In this document: piece after piece, positions 9,180 through 18,692 of the stretch
Layout: each line of letters begins with the position of its first letter
How positions within the stretch are numbered: the stretch's first letter is position 1
Source of the DNA: an uncultured Prevotellaceae bacterium
GTDB lineage: Bacteria; Bacteroidota; Bacteroidia; Bacteroidales; Bacteroidaceae
Assembly: GCA_902776935.1 (NCBI GenBank)
Contig: CACYRS010000001.1
Location: 62,001-126,000 of the forward strand
Length of the DNA stretch: 64,000 nt
Direction: 5' to 3'
Notes under the pieces: generated by a model
What the model saw: the letters and a program-made list of their open reading frames with translations, nothing else
What the model was told of the DNA's origin: nothing
The model's database searches: none
Program-made: the position numbers and the translations under genes

Positions 9180-10279
9180 AGTTGGGGTTTGGGAATGCGG
9201 TCTATTATCTGCTTAACAGCCCACGATATGGCTATCACGGCGATGACGTAAAGCATCAATCCATCATAGATGTCTTGTTTCCAAGCCACAGTAATAAAGA
9301 GTTTGCGTGCTATAGGATGGGCCACAAACATCGCTGCAGAAATTGATCCTATCCACACAAAGACATCGAGCAGCCACTTTGGCATCACACGAACCATAGC
9401 AATGGTGCCGATGATGATAAATACAGGAATCCATAGCCAGCTCTGATAGCTGAAACACATTGCAACAACCAAAGCCGAAGCGATCGGCAATATCACGATA
9501 TATTCCCAGCGTGGGCGCTCGGCTTTGCCGCTTCGCTTGTCGAAGAACACTTTATTCCCAGCGTGGGAACATTTTATTCCCAGACTGGGAATTCTTGCGA
9601 ACAATATACCTAACCCGAAGGGAAGCATACCCCCGATGAAGTTATATCGCAATCTATTTAACGTCTCCCCATCTGGATCGCAGAAAACCTGCAATAGCCA
9701 GCATATAGTTATCAGCGCAATAACAATCCACGAACTCCTCCGATATATCAACAGGCGATAAACGATATACAACTCCATCATCAGGCCGAAGAACCAATAT
9801 ATTCCAGGCCAGATTATCTTATCCGGTTCAGGCAACACATTGATATACATAAGCAGTTGTGCCAGCACATTATTCCAATGGAAGGGGAAACGCCCTGGAG
9901 TCACCATATCGACACAAATAAACAGCGAGAAGCCCACAATCAGCATCCTCAGCAATTTCAGATAATTATATCGCACAAACCTCACAGGGGGACAGGCACT
10001 CTGTGAGCTTTCCTCATACTTAATTACAAGGCCGTATCCGCTGAGAAAGAGGAATACAGGTACACCATAATGTCCGAAATACGAAAGAAGATGTACAGGC
10101 AACAGATAATCCGGATGAGTAAGTATCTGCCATAACCTGTCGTTGTTTGATGTAAAGAACTGGTATTCATTCTCCTTAACAATCTTGCCAATAAAATGAC
10201 AGTAGTTATGAAGCATGATGGCGAGAATAGCAATACCTCTCATCGCAGTACATTCGTTTCGTGTAAGCAGTTCCTTCAT
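9176..10279 (-). CDS. Acyltransferase 3 family membrane protein with repeat-derived loop
   Basis: 367-residue membrane acyltransferase. RGIAILAIMLHNYCHF carries the family histidine, GVPVFLFLSGYGLV and YNYLKLLRM follow. A hydrophilic loop at about residues 229-259 (HAGNKVFFDKRSGKAERPRW) is encoded by a cluster of three short palindromes and a GC-rich 17-mer that also occurs inside cbiA at 54677-54693, so this part of the protein looks like inserted repeat DNA that stayed in frame. The loop lies between membrane helices, where an insertion could be tolerated. Four-base overlaps on both sides mark it as a member of the operon. Confidence 0.85.
   Translation of the reverse strand: MKELLTRNECTAMRGIAILAIMLHNYCHFIGKIVKENEYQFFTSNNDRLWQILTHPDYLLPVHLLSYFGHYGVPVFLFLSGYGLVIKYEESSQSACPPVRFVRYNYLKLLRMLIVGFSLFICVDMVTPGRFPFHWNNVLAQLLMYINVLPEPDKIIWPGIYWFFGLMMELYIVYRLLIYRRSSWIVIALITICWLLQVFCDPDGETLNRLRYNFIGGMLPFGLGILFARIPSLGIKCSHAGNKVFFDKRSGKAERPRWEYIVILPIASALVVAMCFSYQSWLWIPVFIIIGTIAMVRVMPKWLLDVFVWIGSISAAMFVAHPIARKLFITVAWKQDIYDGLMLYVIAVIAISWAVKQIIDRIPKPQL
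9503..9591. repeat. Palindromic repeat cluster inside acyltransferase gene
   Basis: Three copies of a TTCCCA-n-TGGGAA palindrome: 9503-9515 (TTCCCAGCGTGGG), 9555-9569 (TTCCCAGCGTGGGAA) and 9577-9591 (TTCCCAGACTGGGAA). The 17-mer CGGCTTTGCCGCTTCGC follows the first copy. The same palindrome and the same 17-mer recur at 54640-54695 in cbiA, where they are read in another frame. Confidence 0.85.
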
Positions 10280-12123
10280 TTCTTGAGCGAGTTATAGTCC
10301 GTTACGTTCTTAAGGATTCTAGGACGTTTCACGTCATACTCTGGAGAGATAACATTAAGTTCAGGACGATACAGAGGAGATGATATTCCTCCAAGATACA
10401 TCAGGAAATGCGGGAGGGCATCAGTCATCATGGGACGGTTCTTTGCGTTCTGGATAGCCATCCATCCATAAGGATGATTTTCACGATACAGAGGTGAGCC
10501 CCACACCCAGAAAGGTATCTCCATCTCGTTGCGGGCAAGGCGATAATCGATGTTCGCACCATGCATACGACCATACATATATGGGCTGCCGTCAAAGATT
10601 TCCTCACCGTGATCGGGCACATAAATCACTACGGCATCTTTATCTGCAAACCTCTGTGTAATGGCAGTAACAATAGAGTCGTTGTAAAGCAGAGAATTAT
10701 CGTAGTGCGCAAGTATCTGTCGCTGTTTGTCAGTAAGTTCTGGGCGATTATACATCGACGGCTTAAACACCGTATTTGTCTTCTGAGGATAGCGAGCCCT
10801 ATAGTCAACATGCGATCCCATAAGATGAAGAATCACCAGGTTACCTTTCGTCAAAGTAAGAGTATCCTCTTTCTTCTTCAGATTATCATACTCCTTCAGC
10901 ACTCCGTCATCAAACCTATGAGTACGAGTGCTTCGCTGATCGAACTGCCTCTGACTCAGTTCCGGGTCATTAAGGAAGAACCCACCACTGAAGTCATATA
11001 CAGCTTCTTTCGCTTTAGGTTCAAACTGGTTGGTGACAAAGGTTACATGATATCCTGCCTTACGGAATACCTCTGGGAAGAGCGGTTTGTCGCACCACTC
11101 ACCAGAATCGCCTACGGCATACAAAGAAAGCATGTGCTTAAACACGAAACTTGTAAGATTCCACGACGATACCACATCAGTAAACTTCACCAGACTACCC
11201 TCTGCCTCCATTGCCACCTGTCTGGGAGTAGTTGGTTTCTGATATCCGTATAGCTGCGAATGGTGCTTGTTATAACTCTCTCCTATCACCACCACGATAT
11301 TTAGCACTCGATAACTGCAACTGTCAACGACAATCTTATCGCTGGCTGCCTTCAACTGATCTATCTGAGTGTCAGCAAGTCCGTTGGCATATAGTCCGAA
11401 AGCCAGTCGATAAACAGGGATATATAGCTTGGCACAATCCTTCTTTGTCATCTCATGCTCTACCTGTCCGATAGTATCATAAGAGAAGAGCCGTTTTATC
11501 GCCATCTTATTATCCCATGTCTGAGATACAGCACTATAGAGACACCAGCCCACCAATAATCCCATTATCACCTTCGGAATCATCAGCAAACTTTCGTTTA
11601 CTTTTGGCAGAATCATCCGTTTTGTTATTCTTGCTCCAACGCTACGAATTATAGTCCACAGGAAATGGCCTCCGATAAGCAAGAGAATCCATCCCACACC
11701 ATCCTTCAAACTGTCCCAATTCAGATAGCCTGACAGGAACTCAGAAGCCTCCTGCCCAGTAGTCTCCATTGCCAGCATAAGCATCGTAGGAGTGAGTGTC
11801 GACTCGAAACGTTCGTAACAGAACATATCCACAAGGGCAAGTCCATAGAAGAAAACATATAACAGAGCCTTAACCCAGATACGAATCTTCTTAGGAATAA
11901 GCATCAGAAGACAACATACAGCATAGATATCAAGGAAAAGCTCTGGTGCAGATAACTCATACGGCTCAGCTCCTTTATTCCTCAGGTAATAAGGCATTAT
12001 CTCATGTTGGGTGCATATCCATCCGAGTGCAAACATAAACACAAAGAATGCACCATTCTTTTGGATAGGACTAAACAGCCAAGCAATCCACTTCAATGGA
12101 TTTATATTACGCTTCTTTCGCAT
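10276..12123 (-). CDS. Phosphoethanolamine transferase-like (sulfatase fold) membrane protein
   Basis: 615 residues: about five N-terminal membrane helices (residues 20-210) followed by a periplasmic alkaline-phosphatase/sulfatase-fold domain, the layout of EptA/EptB/MCR enzymes that add phosphoethanolamine to lipid A or other glycans. Seen motifs are VVVIGES with the metal-binding glutamate, HSQLYGYQKPTTPR, a threonine in WNLTSFVFK (about residue 324) in the expected nucleophile region, HLMGSH, and YVPDHGEEIFD with the metal-binding aspartate and histidine. Enzymes of this class in Bacteroidota can change polymyxin sensitivity; substrate here is not provable. It overlaps nadD by 17 bases and the next acyltransferase by four. 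Confidence 0.82.
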   Translation of the reverse strand: MRKKRNINPLKWIAWLFSPIQKNGAFFVFMFALGWICTQHEIMPYYLRNKGAEPYELSAPELFLDIYAVCCLLMLIPKKIRIWVKALLYVFFYGLALVDMFCYERFESTLTPTMLMLAMETTGQEASEFLSGYLNWDSLKDGVGWILLLIGGHFLWTIIRSVGARITKRMILPKVNESLLMIPKVIMGLLVGWCLYSAVSQTWDNKMAIKRLFSYDTIGQVEHEMTKKDCAKLYIPVYRLAFGLYANGLADTQIDQLKAASDKIVVDSCSYRVLNIVVVIGESYNKHHSQLYGYQKPTTPRQVAMEAEGSLVKFTDVVSSWNLTSFVFKHMLSLYAVGDSGEWCDKPLFPEVFRKAGYHVTFVTNQFEPKAKEAVYDFSGGFFLNDPELSQRQFDQRSTRTHRFDDGVLKEYDNLKKKEDTLTLTKGNLVILHLMGSHVDYRARYPQKTNTVFKPSMYNRPELTDKQRQILAHYDNSLLYNDSIVTAITQRFADKDAVVIYVPDHGEEIFDGSPYMYGRMHGANIDYRLARNEMEIPFWVWGSPLYRENHPYGWMAIQNAKNRPMMTDALPHFLMYLGGISSPLYRPELNVISPEYDVKRPRILKNVTDYNSLKK

Positions 12124-12694
12124 ACAGTTCTTTTTCCTTTATAAAGTCAGCCACAGCCTTTGGTACCATCCTACGGATACCCTTACCCGCCTTTATTCTT
12201 TCCCTTATCTCCGTACTACTGATGTCAAGCAGCTCAGCCTCGACAATCTGAGCAGAGAGAGTTTCTCTAAAACTTCTCAGGCTATCTCTTCTGGGATAGA
12301 CAACTATACTATAGTTCTTTAGTATGTCATCATAGTGATACCATTTATCGAAAAGCGCCCAGTTGTCGCCACCCATCAGAAGCACAAACTCCCGGTCAGG
12401 ATAGTCTTTCGAAAGACTCTGAAGAGTATTCCAAGTATATGACGGCTTTGGCAGATGCATCTCATAGTCGCTGGCGATGATTCCCTCCTGACCTTCAACT
12501 CCGAGACGAGCCATCTCCATCCTCAGATTATCATCTAGCAGATCAGACGACTTTTTCAAAGGGTTCTGGGGTGACACCATCAGCCATACCTCATCGAGCC
12601 CGGCCTTCTCTCTGAGTTGCCTTGCTAACGAAATATGTCCGTTATGTATAGGATTAAACGATCCCCCAAAAATCCCAGTGCGAATCAAAATCAA
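12107..12694 (-). CDS. nadD: Nicotinate-nucleotide adenylyltransferase
   Basis: Cytosolic enzyme that adenylylates nicotinate mononucleotide to deamido-NAD in NAD synthesis. The 195 residues are normal length. GIFGGSFNPIHNGH at the N-terminus is the nucleotidyltransferase signature with the (H/N)xGH site, and DISSTEIRERI near the C-terminus is the second ATP-binding motif. LMGGDNWALFDKW is a typical NadD stretch. It starts six bases after gmk, a pairing common in Bacteroidota, and its tail overlaps the next gene by 17 bases. Confidence 0.95.
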   Translation of the reverse strand: MILIRTGIFGGSFNPIHNGHISLARQLREKAGLDEVWLMVSPQNPLKKSSDLLDDNLRMEMARLGVEGQEGIIASDYEMHLPKPSYTWNTLQSLSKDYPDREFVLLMGGDNWALFDKWYHYDDILKNYSIVVYPRRDSLRSFRETLSAQIVEAELLDISSTEIRERIKAGKGIRRMVPKAVADFIKEKELYAKEA

Positions 12695-12700
12695 AGAGAT

Positions 12701-13276
12701 TTATTCACCTTTAATGAACTCACCAACCAATGCTAGAGCCTCCGCCTCTGCTTTTTCCAGAATATCATTGACAACAATCTTATCAAACTTATCTGCAAAG
12801 GTCAATTCAAACTCTGCTCTGGCGATACGCTGATCGATAACCTCTGGTGCATCAGTAGCCCGACCCTCCAGACGCTTACGAAGATCTGCTATAGAAGGAG
12901 GTTGGATAAAGAGACTGAGAGCCTCGTCACCATAATATTTCTTGATGTTCACGCCACCCTTCACATCGACATCGAACACCACGTTCTGTCCTGCTTCCAA
13001 CTGACGCTCTACCTGAGACTTCAGGGTTCCATAGAAACGGCCCTCATAAACCTCTTCATACTCCAGGAACTCATCATTGTCTATCCTCTGACGGAACTCC
13101 TCTGGAGTCAGGAAGAAATACTCCACTCCATTCTGTTCCGTTCCTCTTGGAGCTCTTGATGTACAGGAAATAGAAAAAGCCAGGTTCAACTCAGGATGCT
13201 CTTTCATCAGCCATCCAATAATCGTAGACTTTCCCGTTCCCGATGGTGCCGAAATGATTATAAGTTTCCCCCTCAT
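12701..13276 (-). CDS. gmk: Guanylate kinase
   Basis: Phosphorylates GMP to GDP in the cytosol. The P-loop SAPSGTGKST begins at residue 8, TSRAPRGTEQNGVEYFF is the GMP-binding region and FDVDVKGGVNIKK follows, all standard. I prefer the ATG at 13276 (MRGKLIIISAPSG) because family members start M-x-GKLII; an ATG four codons earlier lies in a TGATAAATGA repeat that fills the gap to yicC. With that start the protein has 191 residues. Confidence 0.94.
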   Translation of the reverse strand: MRGKLIIISAPSGTGKSTIIGWLMKEHPELNLAFSISCTSRAPRGTEQNGVEYFFLTPEEFRQRIDNDEFLEYEEVYEGRFYGTLKSQVERQLEAGQNVVFDVDVKGGVNIKKYYGDEALSLFIQPPSIADLRKRLEGRATDAPEVIDQRIARAEFELTFADKFDKIVVNDILEKAEAEALALVGEFIKGE

Positions 13277-13280
13277 CACG

Positions 13281-13312
13281 TTTATCATTTATTCTTTATC
13301 ATTTATCATTTA
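13281..13312. repeat. TTTATCATTTAT-type short repeat between gmk and yicC
   Basis: The bases contain three imperfect copies of TTTATCATT. They supply the possible upstream start codon of gmk and run into the yicC stop. A similar run (TGATAAATGA in the other orientation) is at 18711-18737. Confidence 0.6.
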
Positions 13313-14185
13313 AAGTGCATTAAGCACCTGTTCCTTAATCTGTTCCAGCTCGTCTTTCATCTTTACCACGATGTTCTGCATCTCAGCCTGATTACTCTTC
13401 GATCCGGTTGTATTTATCTCTCGTCCCATCTCCTGGGCGATGAATCCAAGTTTCTTACCCTGTCCGGCAGCCTCATCCATCGTCTCACGGAAATACTTCA
13501 GGTGGTTAGCCAGCCTCTGCTTTTCCTCACTGATATCGAGTTTCTCAATGTAGTATATCAGCTCCTGCTCCAGACGGTTCTTGTCGTACTCCACTCCTGG
13601 GATCTGCTTCAGCCCGTCCTCGATACGAGCCTTTATCTTCTCCACACGACTCTTCTCGTACGGTTCAATGTCAGCCAAAAACTGTGTGATATTGTCTATC
13701 TTCTCCGAGAATTTCTTCTGGAGGGCAGCTCCTTCCTGGATACGGAAGTCAACAAGACTCTTCAAGGCATCGCTCAAGGCATCTTTCACCACATTCCACT
13801 CCTCGTCATCGAGTGTCTCTACATCAGTCTTCGTCAACACATCTGGCATGCGAGTAAGGGTATAAATCCAATCTTCAGGCTCAGGGATACCGACCTTCTG
13901 GGCTATGCCTTTCAGCTGATTATAGTAATTTTCTACGAGTGCTGCATTTACAGGTGTTGCATCTACAGTACTCTCCTTCTCTATCCACACACTCATATCC
14001 ACCTTCCCACGGATGAGAGCCTCTGCCACCATCTGACGCATCTCCATCTCTTTCTCACGATAAAGTGGAGCGATGCGGGTCTGGAGGTCAAGCTGTTTTG
14101 AGTTCAGCGACTTCACCTCCACGTGGATTTTCTTGTCCTTATAAGCTACTACGACATTGCCGTAGCCAGTCATTGATTGTATCAT
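13310..14185 (-). CDS. yicC: YicC-family endoribonuclease
   Basis: 291-residue member of the YicC/YloC family, known as an endoribonuclease that affects RNA turnover. The start MIQSMTGYGN is the family hallmark; VEVKSLNSKQLDLQTR and the C-terminal KLGFIAQEMGREINTTGSKS are the other conserved blocks, the latter carrying the glutamates and arginine. The ATG at 14185 is used; an upstream one would enter the promoter. It is the first gene of the long minus-strand operon that continues with gmk and nadD, a conserved order in Bacteroidota. Confidence 0.93.
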   Translation of the reverse strand: MIQSMTGYGNVVVAYKDKKIHVEVKSLNSKQLDLQTRIAPLYREKEMEMRQMVAEALIRGKVDMSVWIEKESTVDATPVNAALVENYYNQLKGIAQKVGIPEPEDWIYTLTRMPDVLTKTDVETLDDEEWNVVKDALSDALKSLVDFRIQEGAALQKKFSEKIDNITQFLADIEPYEKSRVEKIKARIEDGLKQIPGVEYDKNRLEQELIYYIEKLDISEEKQRLANHLKYFRETMDEAAGQGKKLGFIAQEMGREINTTGSKSNQAEMQNIVVKMKDELEQIKEQVLNAL

Positions 14186-14214
14186 ATTCTCGCGTACATT
14201 ATTAATTTTGGCTG

Positions 14215-14282
14215 CAAAGATACAAAAAAATCTCAAAAATAACAGAAAAAGTTCGTTATTTATGATATTTATATTATCTTTG
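14215..14282. promoter_or_regulatory. Divergent promoters of the yicC operon and the helicase gene
   Basis: TATCTTTG on the minus strand (14215-14222) precedes yicC; TATCTTTG on the plus strand (14275-14282) precedes the helicase start at 14319. Both fit the TAnnTTTG element. The 96 bases between the boxes and starts show nothing else. Confidence 0.7.
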
Positions 14283-14318
14283 CAATCGAAAAGTCATGTT
14301 GAATTAAGTTTTAAGACT

Positions 14319-16508
14319 ATGGAAACAAAGAACAACCGAGAATTACAAAGCGCCTGGGATTTCGTTGAAAATACAGGGCGAAGTATCTTCTTGACCGGTA
14401 AGGCAGGAACGGGAAAGACCACTTTCCTGAAACGAGTAGTAGAGACAAGCCGCAAACGAATCATTGTTGTGGCTCCTACGGGTGTTGCAGCAATCAATGC
14501 AGGAGGTGTGACGATCCACTCCTTCTTCCAGCTGCCGTTTTCTCCTTTTGTCCCTAATGCAAAGATAAAGAGCAAGTTTGACTTTGGAAAGGAGAAACGA
14601 CGTATCATTGCTTCGCTAGACCTACTTATCATCGATGAGATATCAATGGTGCGCAGTGACCTCCTCGATGCCATCGACTCCGTATTAAGACGTTTCCGCG
14701 ACAGATACAAACCCTTTGGAGGAGTACAACTGCTGATGATAGGAGACCTACAACAGTTGACACCTGTAGTAACTCCTGAAGACGAACGACTACTTGCACC
14801 ATATTACGATACCCCTTATTTCTTCGGGTCTAAGGCTCTGAGCCAGATAGACTATGTGACGATACAACTCGATAAGGTATATCGTCAGGAAGACGGAGCT
14901 TTTCTTGACATCCTCAACGATATCCGCGAGGCCAAACCTACAGCTGATGATCTTGAGAAACTCAATCAGCGCTATGATCCGATATTTATCCCAAAACCAG
15001 AAGAAGGATATATCCGTCTGACGACACATAATAAACTGGCAGACGACTACAATGAGAACCAACTTGCCAAGTTGCCAGGATTTAAGTATTCTTTTGATGC
15101 ACAGATAGAAGGAAACTTCCCTGAATACTCCTACCCCACAAGTGAAAGGCTCATACTGAAAGAAGGTGCCCAGGTGATGTTTGTAAAAAACGACCCCACA
15201 GGTAATCATCGTTATTTTAATGGACGCATCGGACAGGTTGTTGATATCAGCGAGAGACATGTGTCAGTATTATGTCCAGGCGATGCAGAAGCCATTGAAG
15301 TAGAGCCGTTAGTATGGGAGAACACCCAGTATCAGTTGAATGCCGTAACAAGGGAGATAGAAACAAAGGTGCAAGGACGCTTCCGTCAGTTGCCTTTACG
15401 TCTGGCATGGGCCATCACTATTCACAAAAGCCAAGGTCTTACCTTCGAACATGCTATCATTGACGCCAATCTGTCATTTGCACCAGGACAGGTATACGTT
15501 GCCCTCAGCCGATGCAAGACTCTCGAGGGAATGGTTCTCTCTGCTCCCATAGAGCCACGTGCAATATTATCCGATGAGAGAGTTGAGAATTATATCAGTC
15601 GTCAGGAGGAAGAGGCGGAAAAGAGTATCAAGCAACTGCCAGAACTAAAAGAAGAATACTACCGTCACCTGTTACTCGAGCTCTTCGACTTCCATGACAT
15701 CTTCTATAAAGAAGAACATCTTGTAAGGATTATGACAGAATTCTTCTATCACAGCCACAATGACGTCACAGAACTCCACAAACGTGTGCTCTCCGACTTT
15801 AGCAGTAAGACGATGACTGTATCCGAGAAATGGGTACAGATGATTCGGCAGCAGACCACCGAACAGCTTCACGCAGAAGATTTCCTAGAGCGTGTAAAAC
15901 GTAGTGCGGCATATTTCGAGGAGTCAATCAATACCATCTATGGCAATTCTCTTGACCTCGCATCAAAGATAGAGACAAACAACAAACAGGCAAAGACCCG
16001 TTTTGGCGAGTCGTTGGCAGATACCCGTCAGGCTGTGCTCTCACGCAGATATCTGTTGGCAAGGATTGCAGAACAGGGCTTCTCCATCAGCAGTTATCTT
16101 CACGAGAAACATGATTCTCTCCTGGATGCCATCGACGAGAGACTGGAGATTGTGAAACGCAAGCCAAAGGCAAAGAAAGAGCCTAAGCCAAAGAAAGAAC
16201 CCAAAGAAAAGACATGGAATGTCTCTTATAAGATGTTTCTCCAAGGAATGAATCCAGAAGAAATAGCCAAAGAGCGCTGTTTAACAATAGGAACCATCCA
16301 AGGCCATCTTTCACGATTTGTGGAGTCGGGCGATATCCAACTCTCTGACATTATTCCCCAGGAACGTATTGATGCCATCTTACGGGTTATCAGAGCCGTA
16401 GGAACAGAAGAGGGCAAGACTCCAATAAAGAATCTTTGCCCTCAGGATATTACTTACAATGAGATAGATCTCGTCTTACTCAGCCTCAAGAAGGAGCACA
16501 CGACTTGA
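14319..16508 (+). CDS. Pif1/RecD2-like superfamily 1 DNA helicase with C-terminal HTH
   Basis: ATP-dependent 5'-3' helicase of 729 residues. Walker A is GKAGTGKTT (about residues 28-36), motif Ia APTGVAAINAGG followed by TIHSFFQLPF, Walker B LLIIDEISMV, motif III GDLQQLTPV, and the C-terminal motif AITIHKSQGLTFEHAIID. The last 90 residues after a Lys-rich linker (KKEPKPKKEPKEK) hold a helix-turn-helix like that found at RecQ C-termini (GMNPEEIAKERCLTIGTIQGH). The ATG at 14319 fits the promoter box 37 bases upstream. Pif1-type enzymes resolve G-quadruplex and replication barriers; the exact role here is not known. Its tail overlaps the GH36 gene by 33 bases on the other strand. Confidence 0.9.
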   Translation: METKNNRELQSAWDFVENTGRSIFLTGKAGTGKTTFLKRVVETSRKRIIVVAPTGVAAINAGGVTIHSFFQLPFSPFVPNAKIKSKFDFGKEKRRIIASLDLLIIDEISMVRSDLLDAIDSVLRRFRDRYKPFGGVQLLMIGDLQQLTPVVTPEDERLLAPYYDTPYFFGSKALSQIDYVTIQLDKVYRQEDGAFLDILNDIREAKPTADDLEKLNQRYDPIFIPKPEEGYIRLTTHNKLADDYNENQLAKLPGFKYSFDAQIEGNFPEYSYPTSERLILKEGAQVMFVKNDPTGNHRYFNGRIGQVVDISERHVSVLCPGDAEAIEVEPLVWENTQYQLNAVTREIETKVQGRFRQLPLRLAWAITIHKSQGLTFEHAIIDANLSFAPGQVYVALSRCKTLEGMVLSAPIEPRAILSDERVENYISRQEEEAEKSIKQLPELKEEYYRHLLLELFDFHDIFYKEEHLVRIMTEFFYHSHNDVTELHKRVLSDFSSKTMTVSEKWVQMIRQQTTEQLHAEDFLERVKRSAAYFEESINTIYGNSLDLASKIETNNKQAKTRFGESLADTRQAVLSRRYLLARIAEQGFSISSYLHEKHDSLLDAIDERLEIVKRKPKAKKEPKPKKEPKEKTWNVSYKMFLQGMNPEEIAKERCLTIGTIQGHLSRFVESGDIQLSDIIPQERIDAILRVIRAVGTEEGKTPIKNLCPQDITYNEIDLVLLSLKKEHTT

Positions 16509-18662
16509 CCAGTCGTTCTTCTTCGACCACTCTGGCTCATTACGATAAGGCATCTCCAACCCGTGGTTCATCAGATAAGCTCCGCTGAAAGTCTTACCCT
16601 CGATATCCATGGGTTTAAGGTCTATGCGATTGAGTTCGTGAACCTTATATTTCTTTGATGCATCAAGACCTGCCATCTTTACTCGTGGAAGATGCTCATT
16701 CTGGAACGACTCAGTCTTCCACCAGAAGAATACGCTCTTGTCTTTTGCCTCGTTAACATACATCAGTGAGGCAAGGCCTTGTTTGTCGTATGGAGATACC
16801 AAACGATATAATTCGCCAAACTGCACGATAGGACGTATCTGCTTATACTCCTTGATAGCCTGACGACAGAGAGCCTTCTCATCGTCTGTCATATTCTTTG
16901 GCTGTATCTCCATTCCCAGACGTCCGCTCATAGCCACATCGATACGATACTTCATGGCTGTGGTACGGAAGACGGTATGATTGGGCGTTGCCGAGATATG
17001 GCTGGCCATAGCAATTGCAGGGAAGAAATAGCTGGTACCCCACTGCATATAGATACGCTGGAGAGCATCTGTGTTATCACTCACCCAGAACTCATCGAAG
17101 TAAGGCAACACACCCCAGTTAGCTCGTCCACCACCAGAAGCACAAGCCTGGATGGTAAGGTCAGGATATTTCGCACGTATACGCTGACAAGCCTTTTCAA
17201 AACCACGATGATACTCAATATAGAGGTGACTCTGGTCGTTCATTGTGAGATACTGTGAACCATGATTCAAGATAGGCATGTTGGCATCCCACTTGATATA
17301 GTCGATCTCAGGATACTTTGTCATGAGGTTATCGACGATAGAGAAGACAAAATCCTGAACCTTAGGATTCGCCATGTCGAGTACGAGCTGAGTACCTCCT
17401 CGGCCCTGTACGGCATCACGCTTAGGAGCCTTGACAATCCATTCAGGATGCTTCTCATAAAGCTCTGATACGGAATTGGTCATCTCAGGCTCAATCCAGA
17501 TACCAAACTTAATACCATGTTTCTTTGCATCGCGCAGAAGTCCCTCAATGCCGTCTGGGAGCTTATTTTTGTCAACCACCCAGTCGCCCAAAGAGCTGTT
17601 ATCAGTCTTACGTGGATACTTATCACCAAACCATCCGTCATCCATCACGAAGAGTTCTCCGCCCATAGAGGCGATATCGCCCATCATCTGGTCCATGCCT
17701 TTCTGGTTGATATCGAAATATACGCCCTCCCAAGAGTTAAGCAGTATCTTACGTTCCTTATCGCCATGCATGAGCATGTACTTACGTCCCCACTTATGGA
17801 AATTCCTTGAAATTCCAGAGAGTCCAGCCTTTGAGAAACTCAGGGCTACCTTAGGAGTTACAAATGTCTCTCCTTTCTTAAGATGGTACTCAGAGTTGTC
17901 CGGATTAATACCTGCAAAGAAATAGTGATACTCTGTATCATCGGTATCAATCTTCAACTGATAATTTCCACTATAGCAGAGGGCTGCACCAATCACATCA
18001 CCAGTATTCTCCTGACCCTTGCCATCGAGTGAGAACATCACCTCTGCATGGTCTGTATGAGAATTTCGTGAACCATCTTTATTCTTTATCACCTTCTCGC
18101 CAGGCAGCAGAGGCTCCTCCACAAGACGTGCCTCATTAGCCCAAGACCCATAGAAATGTGAGAGCCATACGTTACCTCTACGGATAGGAAGACAGATAGA
18201 AGCAAACTGAGTCAGGGTAACAGTTTTTGGCTCACCATTGGTAATCTCTACCCATGTCTCAATCATATCTTCATTCTGATAAGCCTTATAGCAGAGTACG
18301 GCTGATACCGGATAAACAGGATCTTTCAGGGAGACACGAAGTACATTGTCCTTACGTTCCATACCTGTTACATACATTGCCGAAGACATGTTTCCGTCGG
18401 CATGCTTCATAGCGAGGGCTGCCTCAGCGGGACAGTTAAGACCATAGATAGGATAAGCATCCATACGTCCATTGACTGGTTTCTGAAGATTTGCCAGGTC
18501 GTAGTCGCTTAGCTTTGTGCCGAAATAAACATACTGTGGCTGTTTGCCGTTTTCCACATCAAGAACCATCGTAACATTCTTCGTTTGGACGGTAACCTGC
18601 TCGGCCTGAATCGTTTGTAACGACGCAGCAAGCAGCATTGCAAAGATTATTCTTTTATTCAT
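16476..18662 (-). CDS. Secreted alpha-galactosidase, GH36
   Basis: 728-residue hydrolase of terminal alpha-galactose, exported by a signal peptide of about 20 residues (LLAASLQTIQA). The family core is clear: FVMDDGWFGDKYP, KFGIWIEPEMTN, then DYIKWDANM with the nucleophile aspartate (about residue 458) and FWVSDNTDALQR with the acid/base aspartate (about residue 525). An N-terminal beta-sandwich and a C-terminal beta domain complete the usual layout. It has its own TATCTTTG promoter at 18693-18700. With the GH51 and GH127/146 enzymes nearby it suits degradation of plant galactosides and arabinogalactans. Confidence 0.93.
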   Translation of the reverse strand: MNKRIIFAMLLAASLQTIQAEQVTVQTKNVTMVLDVENGKQPQYVYFGTKLSDYDLANLQKPVNGRMDAYPIYGLNCPAEAALAMKHADGNMSSAMYVTGMERKDNVLRVSLKDPVYPVSAVLCYKAYQNEDMIETWVEITNGEPKTVTLTQFASICLPIRRGNVWLSHFYGSWANEARLVEEPLLPGEKVIKNKDGSRNSHTDHAEVMFSLDGKGQENTGDVIGAALCYSGNYQLKIDTDDTEYHYFFAGINPDNSEYHLKKGETFVTPKVALSFSKAGLSGISRNFHKWGRKYMLMHGDKERKILLNSWEGVYFDINQKGMDQMMGDIASMGGELFVMDDGWFGDKYPRKTDNSSLGDWVVDKNKLPDGIEGLLRDAKKHGIKFGIWIEPEMTNSVSELYEKHPEWIVKAPKRDAVQGRGGTQLVLDMANPKVQDFVFSIVDNLMTKYPEIDYIKWDANMPILNHGSQYLTMNDQSHLYIEYHRGFEKACQRIRAKYPDLTIQACASGGGRANWGVLPYFDEFWVSDNTDALQRIYMQWGTSYFFPAIAMASHISATPNHTVFRTTAMKYRIDVAMSGRLGMEIQPKNMTDDEKALCRQAIKEYKQIRPIVQFGELYRLVSPYDKQGLASLMYVNEAKDKSVFFWWKTESFQNEHLPRVKMAGLDASKKYKVHELNRIDLKPMDIEGKTFSGAYLMNHGLEMPYRNEPEWSKKNDWSSRVLLLEAE

Positions 18663-18692
18663 ATCGTTTGGTTATATTATAGTTTCTTGGCA

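Noticed and set aside
13196..14101. 301-codon plus-strand frame across gmk and yicC
   Set aside because: Antisense shadow of yicC; Leu/His-rich with no motifs, and it crosses the gap between two well-defined genes.
16476..16508. Misplaced stop codon for GH36 or the helicase
   Set aside because: Both frames end with plausible family tails; a 33-base convergent overlap is acceptable.
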